From contig JBMNHQ010000002.1 in assembly GCA_050950465.1 (NCBI GenBank), positions 62,001 through 126,000 of the forward strand: DNA of 64,000 nucleotides, given 5' to 3'. This stretch comes from CAZRIZ01 sp050950465 (GTDB taxonomy: Bacteria; Patescibacteriota; Saccharimonadia; Saccharimonadales; Saccharimonadaceae). Below are positions 25,201 through 33,308 of the stretch, piece by piece. A model generated the notes under the pieces. The model was not told the origin of the DNA, made no database searches, and saw only the letters and a list, made by a program, of their open reading frames with translations. Every line of letters starts with the position of its first letter. The first letter of the stretch is position 1. Made by a program: the position numbers and the translations under genes.

Positions 25201-26406
25201 ATCACCGCTGGCAGCTCTCACACCTGCGCCCTCGACTCCGCTGGCCAAGCCTACTGTTGGGGATATAACTACTATGGCCGGCTCGGCACCAAACAATCGG
25301 GCATCGACTTATCTATGCAGCGTTACACCCCCGCCTATGTCATGATGAAGTCCGATCCACTGGAAGTCAGCTTTGGCACTACAGCTGAACACACCGCCGG
25401 CACAGCTGGACTAGCCACAGCCGTCTCGTCCTTTGATGTTCCAACTGGTCAGTATTACATCCCAGGCACCACTACACTAACCCTTAACACTCCAGCTCAC
25501 TCTGCTGGTCCCGTAGCCGTAGTAGTAAAGAACGCTGATGGTCAATCCAGCTCTAACACCATTGCCGCTGACAACTCTAATAAGTACACCTACACCAGTG
25601 TCCCGGATAGCCCAACCAACCTAACCGCCAATGCTACACCAGTCACTAACCAAGGCATCAACTACAACATCAATCTAAGCTGGACAGCACCAGTCAGTGA
25701 TGGCTATAGTCCAATCACTGACTATCTCATAGAGTACTGCATTAGTAATAGCTCTGGTGTCTGTAACCCATCTCCAGAAGGGGACTGGACTATCTACAAT
25801 GATGGCACCAGCACTAATACCAGTACTACCATAAGCTCTCTCCCAGCTAGCCCATCAGCCTACTATACCTTCAGAGTCTCAGCTATTAACAACATCGGCA
25901 CTAGCCAACCTAGTAACACTCCTACAGTCCAAACTAGCTTCATCACACTGTCTTCATCAGTTGACACTGTCACTATTAACATCAACCCATCAGCCAGTGG
26001 TAGTACTAATACCTTCTCATCCACTACCCATAATCTCATAGCCAACTCTAACACCAACTACAACATCACACTATCTATGCCTAGTACCACCCAAACTCTA
26101 TCCAATGGCACTCACACCATTAACCCCACATCAGCTAATGCCTCCAATCCTCAATTAGACCTCCCAGCCAACACTTGGGGTTACCGACTCAATAACACTA
26201 CCTTTGGCACCACTACTACCATAGAGACTAATGTCCCTAATAGCCAATACACTTGGGCTCAAGTTCAACAGAGCACCACACCAGACCTCATCTACACTGG
26301 CACAGGCAATCACACCTTCCCAGTCTACTATGGCTTAAAGGCTAGCCACACCCAAGCCTCTGGTACCTATACTGGCACTGTTACCTATACAGCTACGACG
26401 CAGTAG
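22243..26406 (+). CDS. Giant RCC1/IPT/FnIII surface protein, 3' part
   Basis: The ATG at 22243 is an internal Met of the restored frame, not a convincing start: no ribosome-binding site is seen. Content in order: seven RCC1 blades (to about 23490), the second half of IPT 2, the first half of IPT 3 (about 23700-23795), nine RCC1 blades (23800-25300), the second half of IPT 3 (to about 25600), one fibronectin type III domain (about 25600-25930, with DSPTNLTANATP and YYTFRVSAINNIGTSQPSN), and a Thr/Ser/Asn-rich C-terminal domain ending TYTGTVTYTATTQ. No LPxTG motif. Nearly every blade has a Cys pair (HTCALDS...YCWG). Unlike all neighbours, the coding strand is C- and A-rich. Confidence 0.82.
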   Translation: MAKSGGPTNHNCVIGLDGWVYCWGRNESGQLGTGDTNSRSTPVAIQRGEIPADATIESLYIGGRHGCVITDAGDAYCWGENNSGQLGNGLSGGRGDSFDLGIDQSTPVAVQRGIIPTNVKFSQMALGGDASVNGSPPEHTCALDSAGQAYCWGYNYYGQLGTGNTTSSNIPVAVQSNDLGHALYGKTITQITAGYSHTCALDSAGQAYCWGNNYHGQLGTGVSGGVSYYYDDGIDFNVPVPIKANDPTDALHNKTITQVIAGRQHTCALDSDGKVYCWGYNNYGQLGTGNATDFNVPVPIKANDPTDALHNKTITQVIAGRQHTCALDSTGKAYCWGYNQYGQLGTGNSTSSNVPVSVKADQPTDVLYGKIITQITAGGYDTCALDSAGQAYCWGYNYYGRLGIGNNTSSNVPLLVKPGYLIYFGGTPTSLGLYPTGNNTKLTSIELKVISPAVSGPATVNITLHSTTTNTTYNTLNQVYTFISPPTPIITQVIPNAGSANGNTAIRATNLSNLKLADDFTQITAGGSHTCALDSDNKAYCWGGGYSGQLGTGNTNNSNVPVLVKADDPTDALYGKTIAQITAGSSHTCALDSTGQAYCWGHNQYGQLGTGDTTNSNVPVAVQSNDPTDALYGKTITQITASQHHTCATDSTGQAYCWGRNGFGQLGNGDTNDSNVPVLVEANNPTDALYGKTIAQITAGTSHTCALDSTGQAYCWGYNGSGQLGTGDTTNSNVPVAVQSNDPTDALYGKTITQITASQHHTCATDSTGQAYCWGRNGFGQLGNGDTNDSNVPVLVEANNPTDALYGKTITQITAGTSHTCALDSTGQAYCWGYNGSGQLGTGDTTNSNVPVAVQSNDPTDALYGKTITQITASQHHTCATDSTGQAYCWGRNGFGQLGNGDTNDSNVPVLVEANNPTDALYGKTITQITAGTSHTCALDSTGQAYCWGHNQYGQLGTGDTTNSNVPVAVQSNDLTDALYGKTIAQITAGSSHTCALDSAGQAYCWGYNYYGRLGTKQSGIDLSMQRYTPAYVMMKSDPLEVSFGTTAEHTAGTAGLATAVSSFDVPTGQYYIPGTTTLTLNTPAHSAGPVAVVVKNADGQSSSNTIAADNSNKYTYTSVPDSPTNLTANATPVTNQGINYNINLSWTAPVSDGYSPITDYLIEYCISNSSGVCNPSPEGDWTIYNDGTSTNTSTTISSLPASPSAYYTFRVSAINNIGTSQPSNTPTVQTSFITLSSSVDTVTININPSASGSTNTFSSTTHNLIANSNTNYNITLSMPSTTQTLSNGTHTINPTSANASNPQLDLPANTWGYRLNNTTFGTTTTIETNVPNSQYTWAQVQQSTTPDLIYTGTGNHTFPVYYGLKASHTQASGTYTGTVTYTATTQ
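22945..23292 (+). repeat. 174-bp tandem direct repeat, two copies
   Basis: Copies begin at 22945 and 23119 (GACTTCAACGTCCCAGTCCC). About the first 115 nt look identical. Each copy encodes one RCC1 blade of 58 residues. Confidence 0.85.
24096..25139 (+). repeat. 348-bp tandem repeat, three full copies plus partial flanks
   Basis: The segment CCCAGTCGCCGTCCAGTCTA recurs at 24096, 24444, 24792 and 25140, a period of exactly 348 bp, or two RCC1 blades. Copies differ by only a few bases (for example ACCATTGCGCAAATCACCGC against ACTATTACCCAAATCACGGC), which implies recent duplication or gene conversion. Similarity continues into both flanks. Confidence 0.92.
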
Positions 26407-26411
26407 GGGGC

Positions 26412-26440
26412 TGGTCAGTCATGACTAAAAGTAGTAAAAT
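26412..26440 (+). promoter_or_regulatory. Probable hpf promoter
   Basis: TGGTCA (26412-26417), 17-nt spacer, TAAAAT (26435-26440). Weak -35, and a leader of about 28 nt with an AAAGGAG site before the ATG at 26475. Confidence 0.45.
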
Positions 26441-26474
26441 AGGAGTGTTTCAGACAAATACCTAAAGGAGCAAA

Positions 26475-26861
26475 ATGGCGAAAGATTTAGAAATTAACGC
26501 AATTAAATACGAGCTTGATGAGCAAATTAAAAAATATGCTGATAAGAAGTTAAAAAAACTTTACGGTTATTTGCCACGTCATGCTGGTAAAAGCGCTAAA
26601 ATCAAAGTTAATCTAGAGAAATTATCTAAGAAGCGTGATGATCATTTTCAGGCGACCGTTGTTGTGACCGTCCCAGGGAAAACTCTGACTGCCAGTGGCA
26701 ATGCTACTAATATGGCAGCTGCAATTGATATCGTACAATCTAAGATGCTCTCGCAAATTCGACGTTACAAAACCGAGACCATTCCTCAGCTTGGCAATCG
26801 AACTGAGTTGTTTGTTGGTCTAAAACGTCGATTATTTCGTGACCGCTCCAACGAAGGGTGA
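26475..26861 (+). CDS. hpf: Ribosome hibernation promoting factor, short form
   Basis: HPF/YfiA family (RaiA); binds the decoding centre of idle 30S subunits. 128 residues with the beta-alpha-beta-beta-beta-alpha pattern: LEINAIKYELDEQIKKYADK, KIKVNLEKLSKKRDDHFQATV, then the basic helix DIVQSKMLSQIRRYKTE. It lacks the long-form C-terminal dimerisation domain. AAAGGAG site 9 nt before the ATG. Confidence 0.9.
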   Translation: MAKDLEINAIKYELDEQIKKYADKKLKKLYGYLPRHAGKSAKIKVNLEKLSKKRDDHFQATVVVTVPGKTLTASGNATNMAAAIDIVQSKMLSQIRRYKTETIPQLGNRTELFVGLKRRLFRDRSNEG

Positions 26862-26902
26862 TTTTTAGTGGTTTTGGTCTTTAAAAAAATGGCCAAACAC
26901 CG

Positions 26903-26908
26903 TATAAT
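26903..26908 (+). promoter_or_regulatory. -10 box of secA
   Basis: TATAAT 57 nt before the secA ATG, with a TTTAAA-like -35 17 nt upstream (26880-26885). The leader has a GAAGGG site. Confidence 0.5.
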
Positions 26909-26965
26909 TAGACAGAGTAGAATTATTAAAGTTTAATTCAGAATTGGATGAAGGGTTAGGTACCG

Positions 26966-29590
26966 ATGGCTAGTGGTAGCAAAGTTCTAAATAAAATTTT
27001 TGGTGATCCGCAAAAACGGAAGCTAAAACAACTACAAGCAAAGGTGGATAAGATCAATAGCTTGGCGGATAAATATGCCAAAATGTCAGATGCTGAGCTT
27101 AAAAAACAGACAGATGTCTTAAAGAAACGCCTAACTAAGAAAACGGTTACTTTAGATACAATCTTACCTGATGCTTTTGCCGTAGTACGTGAAGCTTCAG
27201 AGCGCATGCTCAAAATGCGACCCTTTGACGTTCAATTAATCGGCGGTATGGTGTTGCACGAAGGTAATGTCGCTGAGATGAAGACTGGTGAGGGTAAAAC
27301 CTTGGTAGCAACTATGCCAATTTATCTCAATGCTTTGGAAGGTAAGGGTGTTCATTTAGTAACTGTAAACGACTATTTAGCGCAGCGTGATGCTGGCTGG
27401 ATGGGTAAAGTTTATAATTTTCTGGGTTTAAGTGTCGGCGTAATTATAAATGACGCCTCGTACATTTACGATCCGTCCTATCATAGTGAGAAACACGACG
27501 ATCCACGCATGAAGCCACTGAAGCCTTGCACGCGCAAAGAAGCTTATGATGCCGATGTGACTTACGGCACTAATAATGAGTTTGGTTTCGATTACCTACG
27601 CGATAACATGGTTAATGATGTCAATTTGTTACGTCAGCGTGAGCTTAACTTTGCTATAGTTGACGAAGTTGATTCGATTTTAATTGACGAAGCTCGTACA
27701 CCATTAATTATCTCAGCGCCAGCGGCCGACAATCCTGATAGCTATCGCCAGTTTGCTCGCATAGCTGCTCAGTTAGAGGGGGATGATTACGAATTAGATG
27801 AGAAGCATCGCAGTGTGGCTTTGACTGACAAGGGTGTAGAAAGAGTTGAGCAACTACTGGGAATCGACAACTTATATAGTCCAGAGCACGTACGCTTGAT
27901 TTATCATACTAATCAAGCCATCCGAGCCGAAACCTTGTTTAAGCGCGATCGAGATTACGTTGTTACCACTGGTGGTGAGGTTATTATTGTTGATGAACAC
28001 ACTGGTCGTTTGATGCAAGGTAGGCGCTATAATGAGGGCTTACATCAGGCAATTGAGGCTAAAGAGGGTGTCAATGTTTTGCAAGAAAGTATGACTTTGG
28101 CGACGATTTCGTTCCAGAACTATTTTCGCTTATACAATAAACTCTCGGGTATGACCGGTACGGCTATGACTGAAGCAGAAGAGTTTCAGCAAGTTTATGG
28201 CTTGGATGCCTTTGAGATACCACCAAATCGAAAGCTAGTCAGGATTGATCATGATGACCTGATTTACAAGACAGAAGATGGCAAATACCGCGCGATTGTT
28301 GAAGCGGTTAAAGAGCATCACAAAGCTGGTCGTCCAGTTTTAATTGGTACCGGCTCAATTGCTAACAATGAATTACTTGCCTCCTATCTCGATAAGGCCA
28401 AATTGTCTTATGAACTGCTCAATGCTAAGAATAACGAGCGTGAGGCAGCGATTATAGCTAAGGCTGGTCAGAAGGGTGCAATTACTCTGGCTACCAATAT
28501 GGCAGGACGCGGTACGGATATTGTTTTAGGGGAGGGTGTGCGTGAATTAGGTGGTTTGGTGGTGATTGGTTCAGAGCGTCACGAATCGCGTCGGATTGAC
28601 AATCAGCTGCGTGGACGTGGTGGACGCCAAGGTGATCCAGGCGAAACTCAGTTTTTTGTTTCCACCCAAGATGATTTAATGCGGATTTTTCAAGGCGAGC
28701 GAATTTCAATGTTGATGGAACGCTTAGGTGTTGATGAGGATACTCCAATTCAAAACAAGGCGGTTTCTAAGACAATTGAGATGGCGCAAGCACGAGTTGA
28801 GGGATTTAACTTTGATACTCGTAAAAACGTAGTTCAGTACGATAACGTAATCAATCGTCATCGTCGTGTAGTTTATGGTATTCGTCGTAAGATCTTGGAA
28901 GGTGATGATATAAAACCAGAAATTACCCGTTTAATTCGTGAGAAAGCTGAAGAGTTGGTGATACTACCAGCTAAACTGAACCATGATTTTCAAGATAGTT
29001 TTGAGGCTCTAAGTGATAATCTAAGTGAGGCAAAAATCGCTAAAATTGGTGATATGGGTAAAGAGGTTGATCGTCGTCGAGCAGCCAAAAAATTAATCCA
29101 GCAAGCCTATGATGATAAAGAGAAAGAGATTAGTGCTGAGATCATGCGTAAGGTGGAGCGTGAGGTTTATCTACAGGTGCTTGATACGCTTTGGATGCAG
29201 CATCTGGAGAACATGCAGTATTTGCGTGAAGGTATTCATTGGCGCAGCATCGGTCAGCGCGATCCTCTAGTTGAATATCGTTCTGAATCACAGAAACTAT
29301 TTAATGGTTTACAAATCAATTTACGTGATGAAGTTTTGGGTGTTATGTTGAACTTAACCAAGCAACAAATTACACCTGGACTAACCGATGAGAAGTATCA
29401 GACCGAGCTGACTGATGCGGCCAAGGGGGCGGTTAGTAAGGGTGTTAATGAAATTTCTTCTGGTGAAAGAAACCGTGATGACGATTTTAAAAAGAAGCCT
29501 AGTCGGTCTAGTGCTAAAAGGGGTGGAACGAAGGTGGTGCGCCGAAAGAAAAAGGCGCAGCGGGCAAAACGTAAAAAAGGTCGTCGCTAG
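26966..29590 (+). CDS. secA: Preprotein translocase ATPase SecA
   Basis: Drives proteins through SecYEG. 874 residues. Walker A is at EMKTGEGKTLVATMP, Walker B at IVDEVDSILIDEARTPLIIS, followed by the preprotein cross-linking region and the second nucleotide-binding fold (ATNMAGRGTDIVLGEGV, QLRGRGGRQGDPGE). The scaffold and wing regions follow. The usual C-terminal zinc-binding Cys/His motif is absent and replaced by a strongly basic tail of about 35 residues (Lys/Arg-rich). Confidence 0.95.
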   Translation: MASGSKVLNKIFGDPQKRKLKQLQAKVDKINSLADKYAKMSDAELKKQTDVLKKRLTKKTVTLDTILPDAFAVVREASERMLKMRPFDVQLIGGMVLHEGNVAEMKTGEGKTLVATMPIYLNALEGKGVHLVTVNDYLAQRDAGWMGKVYNFLGLSVGVIINDASYIYDPSYHSEKHDDPRMKPLKPCTRKEAYDADVTYGTNNEFGFDYLRDNMVNDVNLLRQRELNFAIVDEVDSILIDEARTPLIISAPAADNPDSYRQFARIAAQLEGDDYELDEKHRSVALTDKGVERVEQLLGIDNLYSPEHVRLIYHTNQAIRAETLFKRDRDYVVTTGGEVIIVDEHTGRLMQGRRYNEGLHQAIEAKEGVNVLQESMTLATISFQNYFRLYNKLSGMTGTAMTEAEEFQQVYGLDAFEIPPNRKLVRIDHDDLIYKTEDGKYRAIVEAVKEHHKAGRPVLIGTGSIANNELLASYLDKAKLSYELLNAKNNEREAAIIAKAGQKGAITLATNMAGRGTDIVLGEGVRELGGLVVIGSERHESRRIDNQLRGRGGRQGDPGETQFFVSTQDDLMRIFQGERISMLMERLGVDEDTPIQNKAVSKTIEMAQARVEGFNFDTRKNVVQYDNVINRHRRVVYGIRRKILEGDDIKPEITRLIREKAEELVILPAKLNHDFQDSFEALSDNLSEAKIAKIGDMGKEVDRRRAAKKLIQQAYDDKEKEISAEIMRKVEREVYLQVLDTLWMQHLENMQYLREGIHWRSIGQRDPLVEYRSESQKLFNGLQINLRDEVLGVMLNLTKQQITPGLTDEKYQTELTDAAKGAVSKGVNEISSGERNRDDDFKKKPSRSSAKRGGTKVVRRKKKAQRAKRKKGRR

Positions 29591-29598
29591 GAGGTAAA

Positions 29599-30885
29599 TT
29601 GAAGCATCGAGTTTCCGAGGTTGTTTTAAAAAATGGTGCCCGCGGGCTTCTAATTGACGTGCCGGACGCTACAGTAATGGAGTTCGAGTTTCAATTTCGA
29701 GCTGGACATCGTCTGACGCGTTCCGAAAAGATCTATCAAACTGCCCATGTAATGGAGCATATGGCGTTTGGTGCTAATCGTGAGTTTGACAGTGAGCGTG
29801 AATTCACGACTGAATTCTCAAAAAATGGCGCTCGTCACAATGCCTACACCTCTGATTTCACAATGGGCTATGTAGCATCTTGTGCGGATTTTGAGTGGGA
29901 GCGCATATTGCGACTACAGCAATTGGCAATCTGTTCACCTCAATTTAGTCAAGAGCAGCTCGAAGCAGAGAAGGGTAATATTCGTAATGAGTTGTCAGGC
30001 TTACTAATGCACGATGTAGTTCTGCTGTGGCCTCGACTCGAGCAGGCCTTGGGTGGTAAGACTATGACATTAGAGGATCAGATTAAAACGATCGATAATA
30101 TTACCTTAGATGACGTCGTTGAGCATCATACACTGACGCACACTATTCAAAATATGCGCTTTATCATCGCAGGGAAAATCACTGGCAGACGTAATCAAAT
30201 TAAAAAAATCCTCGAATCATGGGAATTACCAGCAGGTGAGTGTTTGGAGATTCCTTTTGATGAATATCAGAGCAGCAAGCCAGTTTTTGTTTCACGTAGC
30301 GAATCAAAAAGTTTAACTTATGGTCTAACTATTTCACTGCCTCGGGTATTAACACAATCTGAACAGCACGCACTGCGCGCTTTGAATCATATCCTGACAG
30401 GTACACTGTATTCACGTCTTTTTGGTAAGGCGCGTGAGCGAGGATTGACTTATAATATGCGTTTTAATTCGACCTTAAGTCATTATGAGACTTGTTGGGA
30501 GTTAAATGGTAAAGTAGTACCAGAAATGGCTGATGAATTGATCGATTTAATTGTTGCTGAGCTAAAATTGGCAGCTGAAAAGGGTGTGACTGACGATGAA
30601 ATCGCCAACACTGAATCATATCGCTTAGGTGCTTTTCAGATGGGTCTTCAGACGGTTGGGGCGATTGTAGATTTCTATTCTGGAGCTTATTTCAGGAATG
30701 ACGAGATCATCAATTACAAACAAATACCGGAGGCTTTCCGTAGCGTTACCAAGCGACAAATTAATAAGTTGCTGCGTGATTTCTTGACTAATGGTCGCTG
30801 GGTTTTCGGTGTAGTGGGTAATACGAACATGCGTTTAGTTCGTCGTAATAACGAGAAGTTTAAGGAGGTGTTGCTTAATGCCTAA
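29599..30885 (+). CDS. M16-family (pitrilysin/MPP-like) zinc peptidase
   Basis: Inverted zinc motif HVMEH at residues 50-54 with the distal Glu131 in EKGNIRNEL, exactly the 77-residue spacing of the family, so it should be catalytically active. 428 residues covers the two homologous M16 domains. It starts at TTG (29599) with AGGAGG just upstream. No signal peptide, so it is probably cytoplasmic. It overlaps murD by 8 nt, linking it to the murD-prfB operon. Confidence 0.87.
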   Translation: MKHRVSEVVLKNGARGLLIDVPDATVMEFEFQFRAGHRLTRSEKIYQTAHVMEHMAFGANREFDSEREFTTEFSKNGARHNAYTSDFTMGYVASCADFEWERILRLQQLAICSPQFSQEQLEAEKGNIRNELSGLLMHDVVLLWPRLEQALGGKTMTLEDQIKTIDNITLDDVVEHHTLTHTIQNMRFIIAGKITGRRNQIKKILESWELPAGECLEIPFDEYQSSKPVFVSRSESKSLTYGLTISLPRVLTQSEQHALRALNHILTGTLYSRLFGKARERGLTYNMRFNSTLSHYETCWELNGKVVPEMADELIDLIVAELKLAAEKGVTDDEIANTESYRLGAFQMGLQTVGAIVDFYSGAYFRNDEIINYKQIPEAFRSVTKRQINKLLRDFLTNGRWVFGVVGNTNMRLVRRNNEKFKEVLLNA

Positions 30886-32185
30886 AGCTATTGTGATTGC
30901 TGGTTATGGGCTAGAAGGGCAGAGTGCTTATAAGTATTTAAGTCGATTATATCCGTCGGCTAAGTTTACGATTTATGATCAAAAAGCTACACCCAAGATG
31001 CCAATTCCAAAAGGGGTAGAGTTAGTTTGTGGCGATGAGGTTGACTTTGGAGCAATAAAAGCCGATATGACTATTAGAACACCGTCGATTTCGCCTAAAC
31101 GATTTTCTTCCGAGGCTCACGTAACTTCTGTGACGAATCTGTTTTTTGAGCGCTGTCCAGCGCCAATTATTGGTGTGACCGGTACAAAGGGTAAGGGTAC
31201 GACTTGCGGTTTGATTACCGCAATTTTACAGGCGGCAGGTAACACGGTGCATCTAGTGGGTAATATTGGTAAGCCAGCTCTAGATACCCTAAACCAAATA
31301 AAATCGACTGATATTGTAGTCTATGAGCTAAGTAGCTTTCAGTTGTGGGATATGCAATATAGCCCAAAAGTAGCAGTAGTTCTAATGGTTGAACCTGATC
31401 ACTTAGACATACATATCGATCAAAAAGAGTATGTTGAGTCCAAGGCTAATTTGCCTCGCCTTCAAGGTCCGGGTGATATAACAGTTTGCCACCCAACCAA
31501 TAAATTGTCGAATCAAATTGCTAAAACTAGTCAGGGTAAAATAGTCCATTATGGTGTCGTTGATGACGGTGGGGCCTATGTTAAATCGAACAATTTTTTT
31601 GTTCATAACCAGATGATATGTCCAGTAAGTGATTTGACGATTGTAGGACAACACAATGTTGAGAATGCTTGTGCAGCAATCACGGCTGTACTTAGTTTTA
31701 CGTCCAGTTGGCCGGCTATAGCACGGGGTCTAAAAGATTTTACAGGCTTGCCGCACCGTCTAAAATATCTGCGCACTTTACGAGGCGTAGATTACTATGA
31801 CGATAATTATTCCACTCAGCCCGAGGCAGCAATCGTGGCCGTACGTGCCATAACACAACCAAAGATTCTTATCGCTGGTGGTCACGATAAGGGGGCGGAC
31901 TTTACCCACTTGGCGGATGAAATACAAAAATCCGGTTCGGTTAAAAAAATCTTATTAATTGGCGACACTGCTAACAAAATTAAAACGGCATTAGAGCGAG
32001 TTGGTTTCACAAAAACGGAAATAATTCAGGGGAAAAATCTGAAAGAAATTGTTGTTTTGGCGCAATCGTATGCAACTTCTGGGGATGTGGTACTAATGAG
32101 CCCAGCTTGTGCTAGTTTTGGACTGTTTCGTGATGCAACTGATCGGGGTGAGCAATTTATTCAAGCTGTGGCGGAGCTAAAATGA
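30878..32185 (+). CDS. murD: UDP-N-acetylmuramoyl-L-alanine--D-glutamate ligase
   Basis: Adds D-Glu to UDP-MurNAc-L-Ala in peptidoglycan synthesis. Three Mur-ligase domains: an N-terminal Rossmann-like fold (IVIAGYGLEGQSAYKYL), an ATP-binding domain with the P-loop GVTGTKGKGTTCGLI and YELSSFQLWD, and a C-terminal domain with LPHRLKYLRTLRGVDYYDD and LMSPACASFGLFRD. The SPACASFD-type end is typical of MurD. It lies away from the dcw cluster and overlaps prfB by ATGA. Confidence 0.93.
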   Translation: MPKAIVIAGYGLEGQSAYKYLSRLYPSAKFTIYDQKATPKMPIPKGVELVCGDEVDFGAIKADMTIRTPSISPKRFSSEAHVTSVTNLFFERCPAPIIGVTGTKGKGTTCGLITAILQAAGNTVHLVGNIGKPALDTLNQIKSTDIVVYELSSFQLWDMQYSPKVAVVLMVEPDHLDIHIDQKEYVESKANLPRLQGPGDITVCHPTNKLSNQIAKTSQGKIVHYGVVDDGGAYVKSNNFFVHNQMICPVSDLTIVGQHNVENACAAITAVLSFTSSWPAIARGLKDFTGLPHRLKYLRTLRGVDYYDDNYSTQPEAAIVAVRAITQPKILIAGGHDKGADFTHLADEIQKSGSVKKILLIGDTANKIKTALERVGFTKTEIIQGKNLKEIVVLAQSYATSGDVVLMSPACASFGLFRDATDRGEQFIQAVAELK

Positions 32186-33282
32186 GTTTAAAGCAGGTAG
32201 CTGAGGCAATCTCTGAGTTAAAAGCTGAGATTTTACAGGCGGTTGGCCAGTTAGAAATTGACGCCAAAAGTAAAGAATTGGAGTCTTTGGACGCTAGGGT
32301 GGCGGACAGTTCAATCTGGAATGATGTCGAAAAGGCTCAGGCTTTGATTCGAAAGACTAACAATTTACGAGCTCAGATTGAGCCTTGGCAGGTATTAAGA
32401 ACTCAAATAGTTGATCTGGATGAATTATTAAAAGAGATGGCCGATGAGTCTTTAGAACAGGAATTTACTAGTCAATTAAAAGGCCTGCAAGAGGATTTTA
32501 AAAAACTTAAAACTGACCTGTTGTTTAGTGGCGAATACGATGATCATAATGTTATTTTAAAAATCAGTTCTGGCGCCGGTGGTACCGAAGCACAAGATTG
32601 GGCATCGATGCTAGAGCGAATGTATTTACGTTGGTGTGAACGTTCAAACGTTAAAGCAGAGCTGATTGATCGAAGTGTTGGTGAAGAGGCGGGTATAAAA
32701 AGCGCCACTTATGGTTTGAGTGGTGTTAATGTTTATGGTCGAATGAGAGGTGAGCACGGTGTTCATCGCTTGGTTCGTTTAAGCCCTTTCAATGCTGATA
32801 ATTTGCGACAGACTAGTTTTGCCTTAGTAGAGATATTGCCGGATATTGATACGCCAGATGAAGTTGTGGTTGCTCCAGAGGATTTAAAGATTGATGTTTT
32901 TCGAGCTGGCGGTCATGGTGGACAAAGTGTCAACACGACCGACTCAGCAGTGCGAATTACTCATTTACCAACAGGATTAGTAGTGGCGATTCAAAATGAA
33001 AGGTCGCAATTACAAAATCGTGAAAAGGCTATGCAGATTTTACGTTCAAAATTGATTCAGATGCAGCTGGAGCAGAGTGCAGCCAGTATTAGTGAATTAA
33101 AAGCAACTGAGTCGGCTAGTTGGGGAGCACAAATTCGTAACTATGTCATGCATCCATACACTATGGTTAAAGATACTCGTACGAAATATGAAGAAAAAGA
33201 CGTGACGGCGGTGTTGGATGGAAAAATCAATGAGTTTATGATGCGTTATCTGGAGTGGTCGGTGGCAAATAGCTTGAAATAA
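32182..33282 (+). CDS. prfB: Peptide chain release factor 2
   Basis: RF2 terminates at UAA and UGA. 366 residues with SPF at 201-203 (RLSPFNADNLRQTSF) and GGQ at 246-248. The gene runs in a single frame; the programmed +1 frameshift common in prfB is absent. Its presence shows UGA is a stop codon in this organism. It overlaps murD by 4 nt. Confidence 0.95.
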   Translation: MSLKQVAEAISELKAEILQAVGQLEIDAKSKELESLDARVADSSIWNDVEKAQALIRKTNNLRAQIEPWQVLRTQIVDLDELLKEMADESLEQEFTSQLKGLQEDFKKLKTDLLFSGEYDDHNVILKISSGAGGTEAQDWASMLERMYLRWCERSNVKAELIDRSVGEEAGIKSATYGLSGVNVYGRMRGEHGVHRLVRLSPFNADNLRQTSFALVEILPDIDTPDEVVVAPEDLKIDVFRAGGHGGQSVNTTDSAVRITHLPTGLVVAIQNERSQLQNREKAMQILRSKLIQMQLEQSAASISELKATESASWGAQIRNYVMHPYTMVKDTRTKYEEKDVTAVLDGKINEFMMRYLEWSVANSLK

Positions 33283-33297
33283 GGCGCTTAAGCTTGG

Positions 33298-33303
33298 TAC
33301 AAT
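33298..33303 (+). promoter_or_regulatory. -10 box of ftsEX, leaderless
   Basis: TACAAT 5 nt before the first ATG (33309) and 11 nt before the second (33315). Either way the ftsE mRNA has essentially no leader. Confidence 0.5.
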
Positions 33304-33308
33304 GAAAT

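Noticed and set aside
32182..33282. Programmed frameshift in prfB
   Set aside because: The whole RF2 sequence is in one frame with no internal TGA near codon 26.
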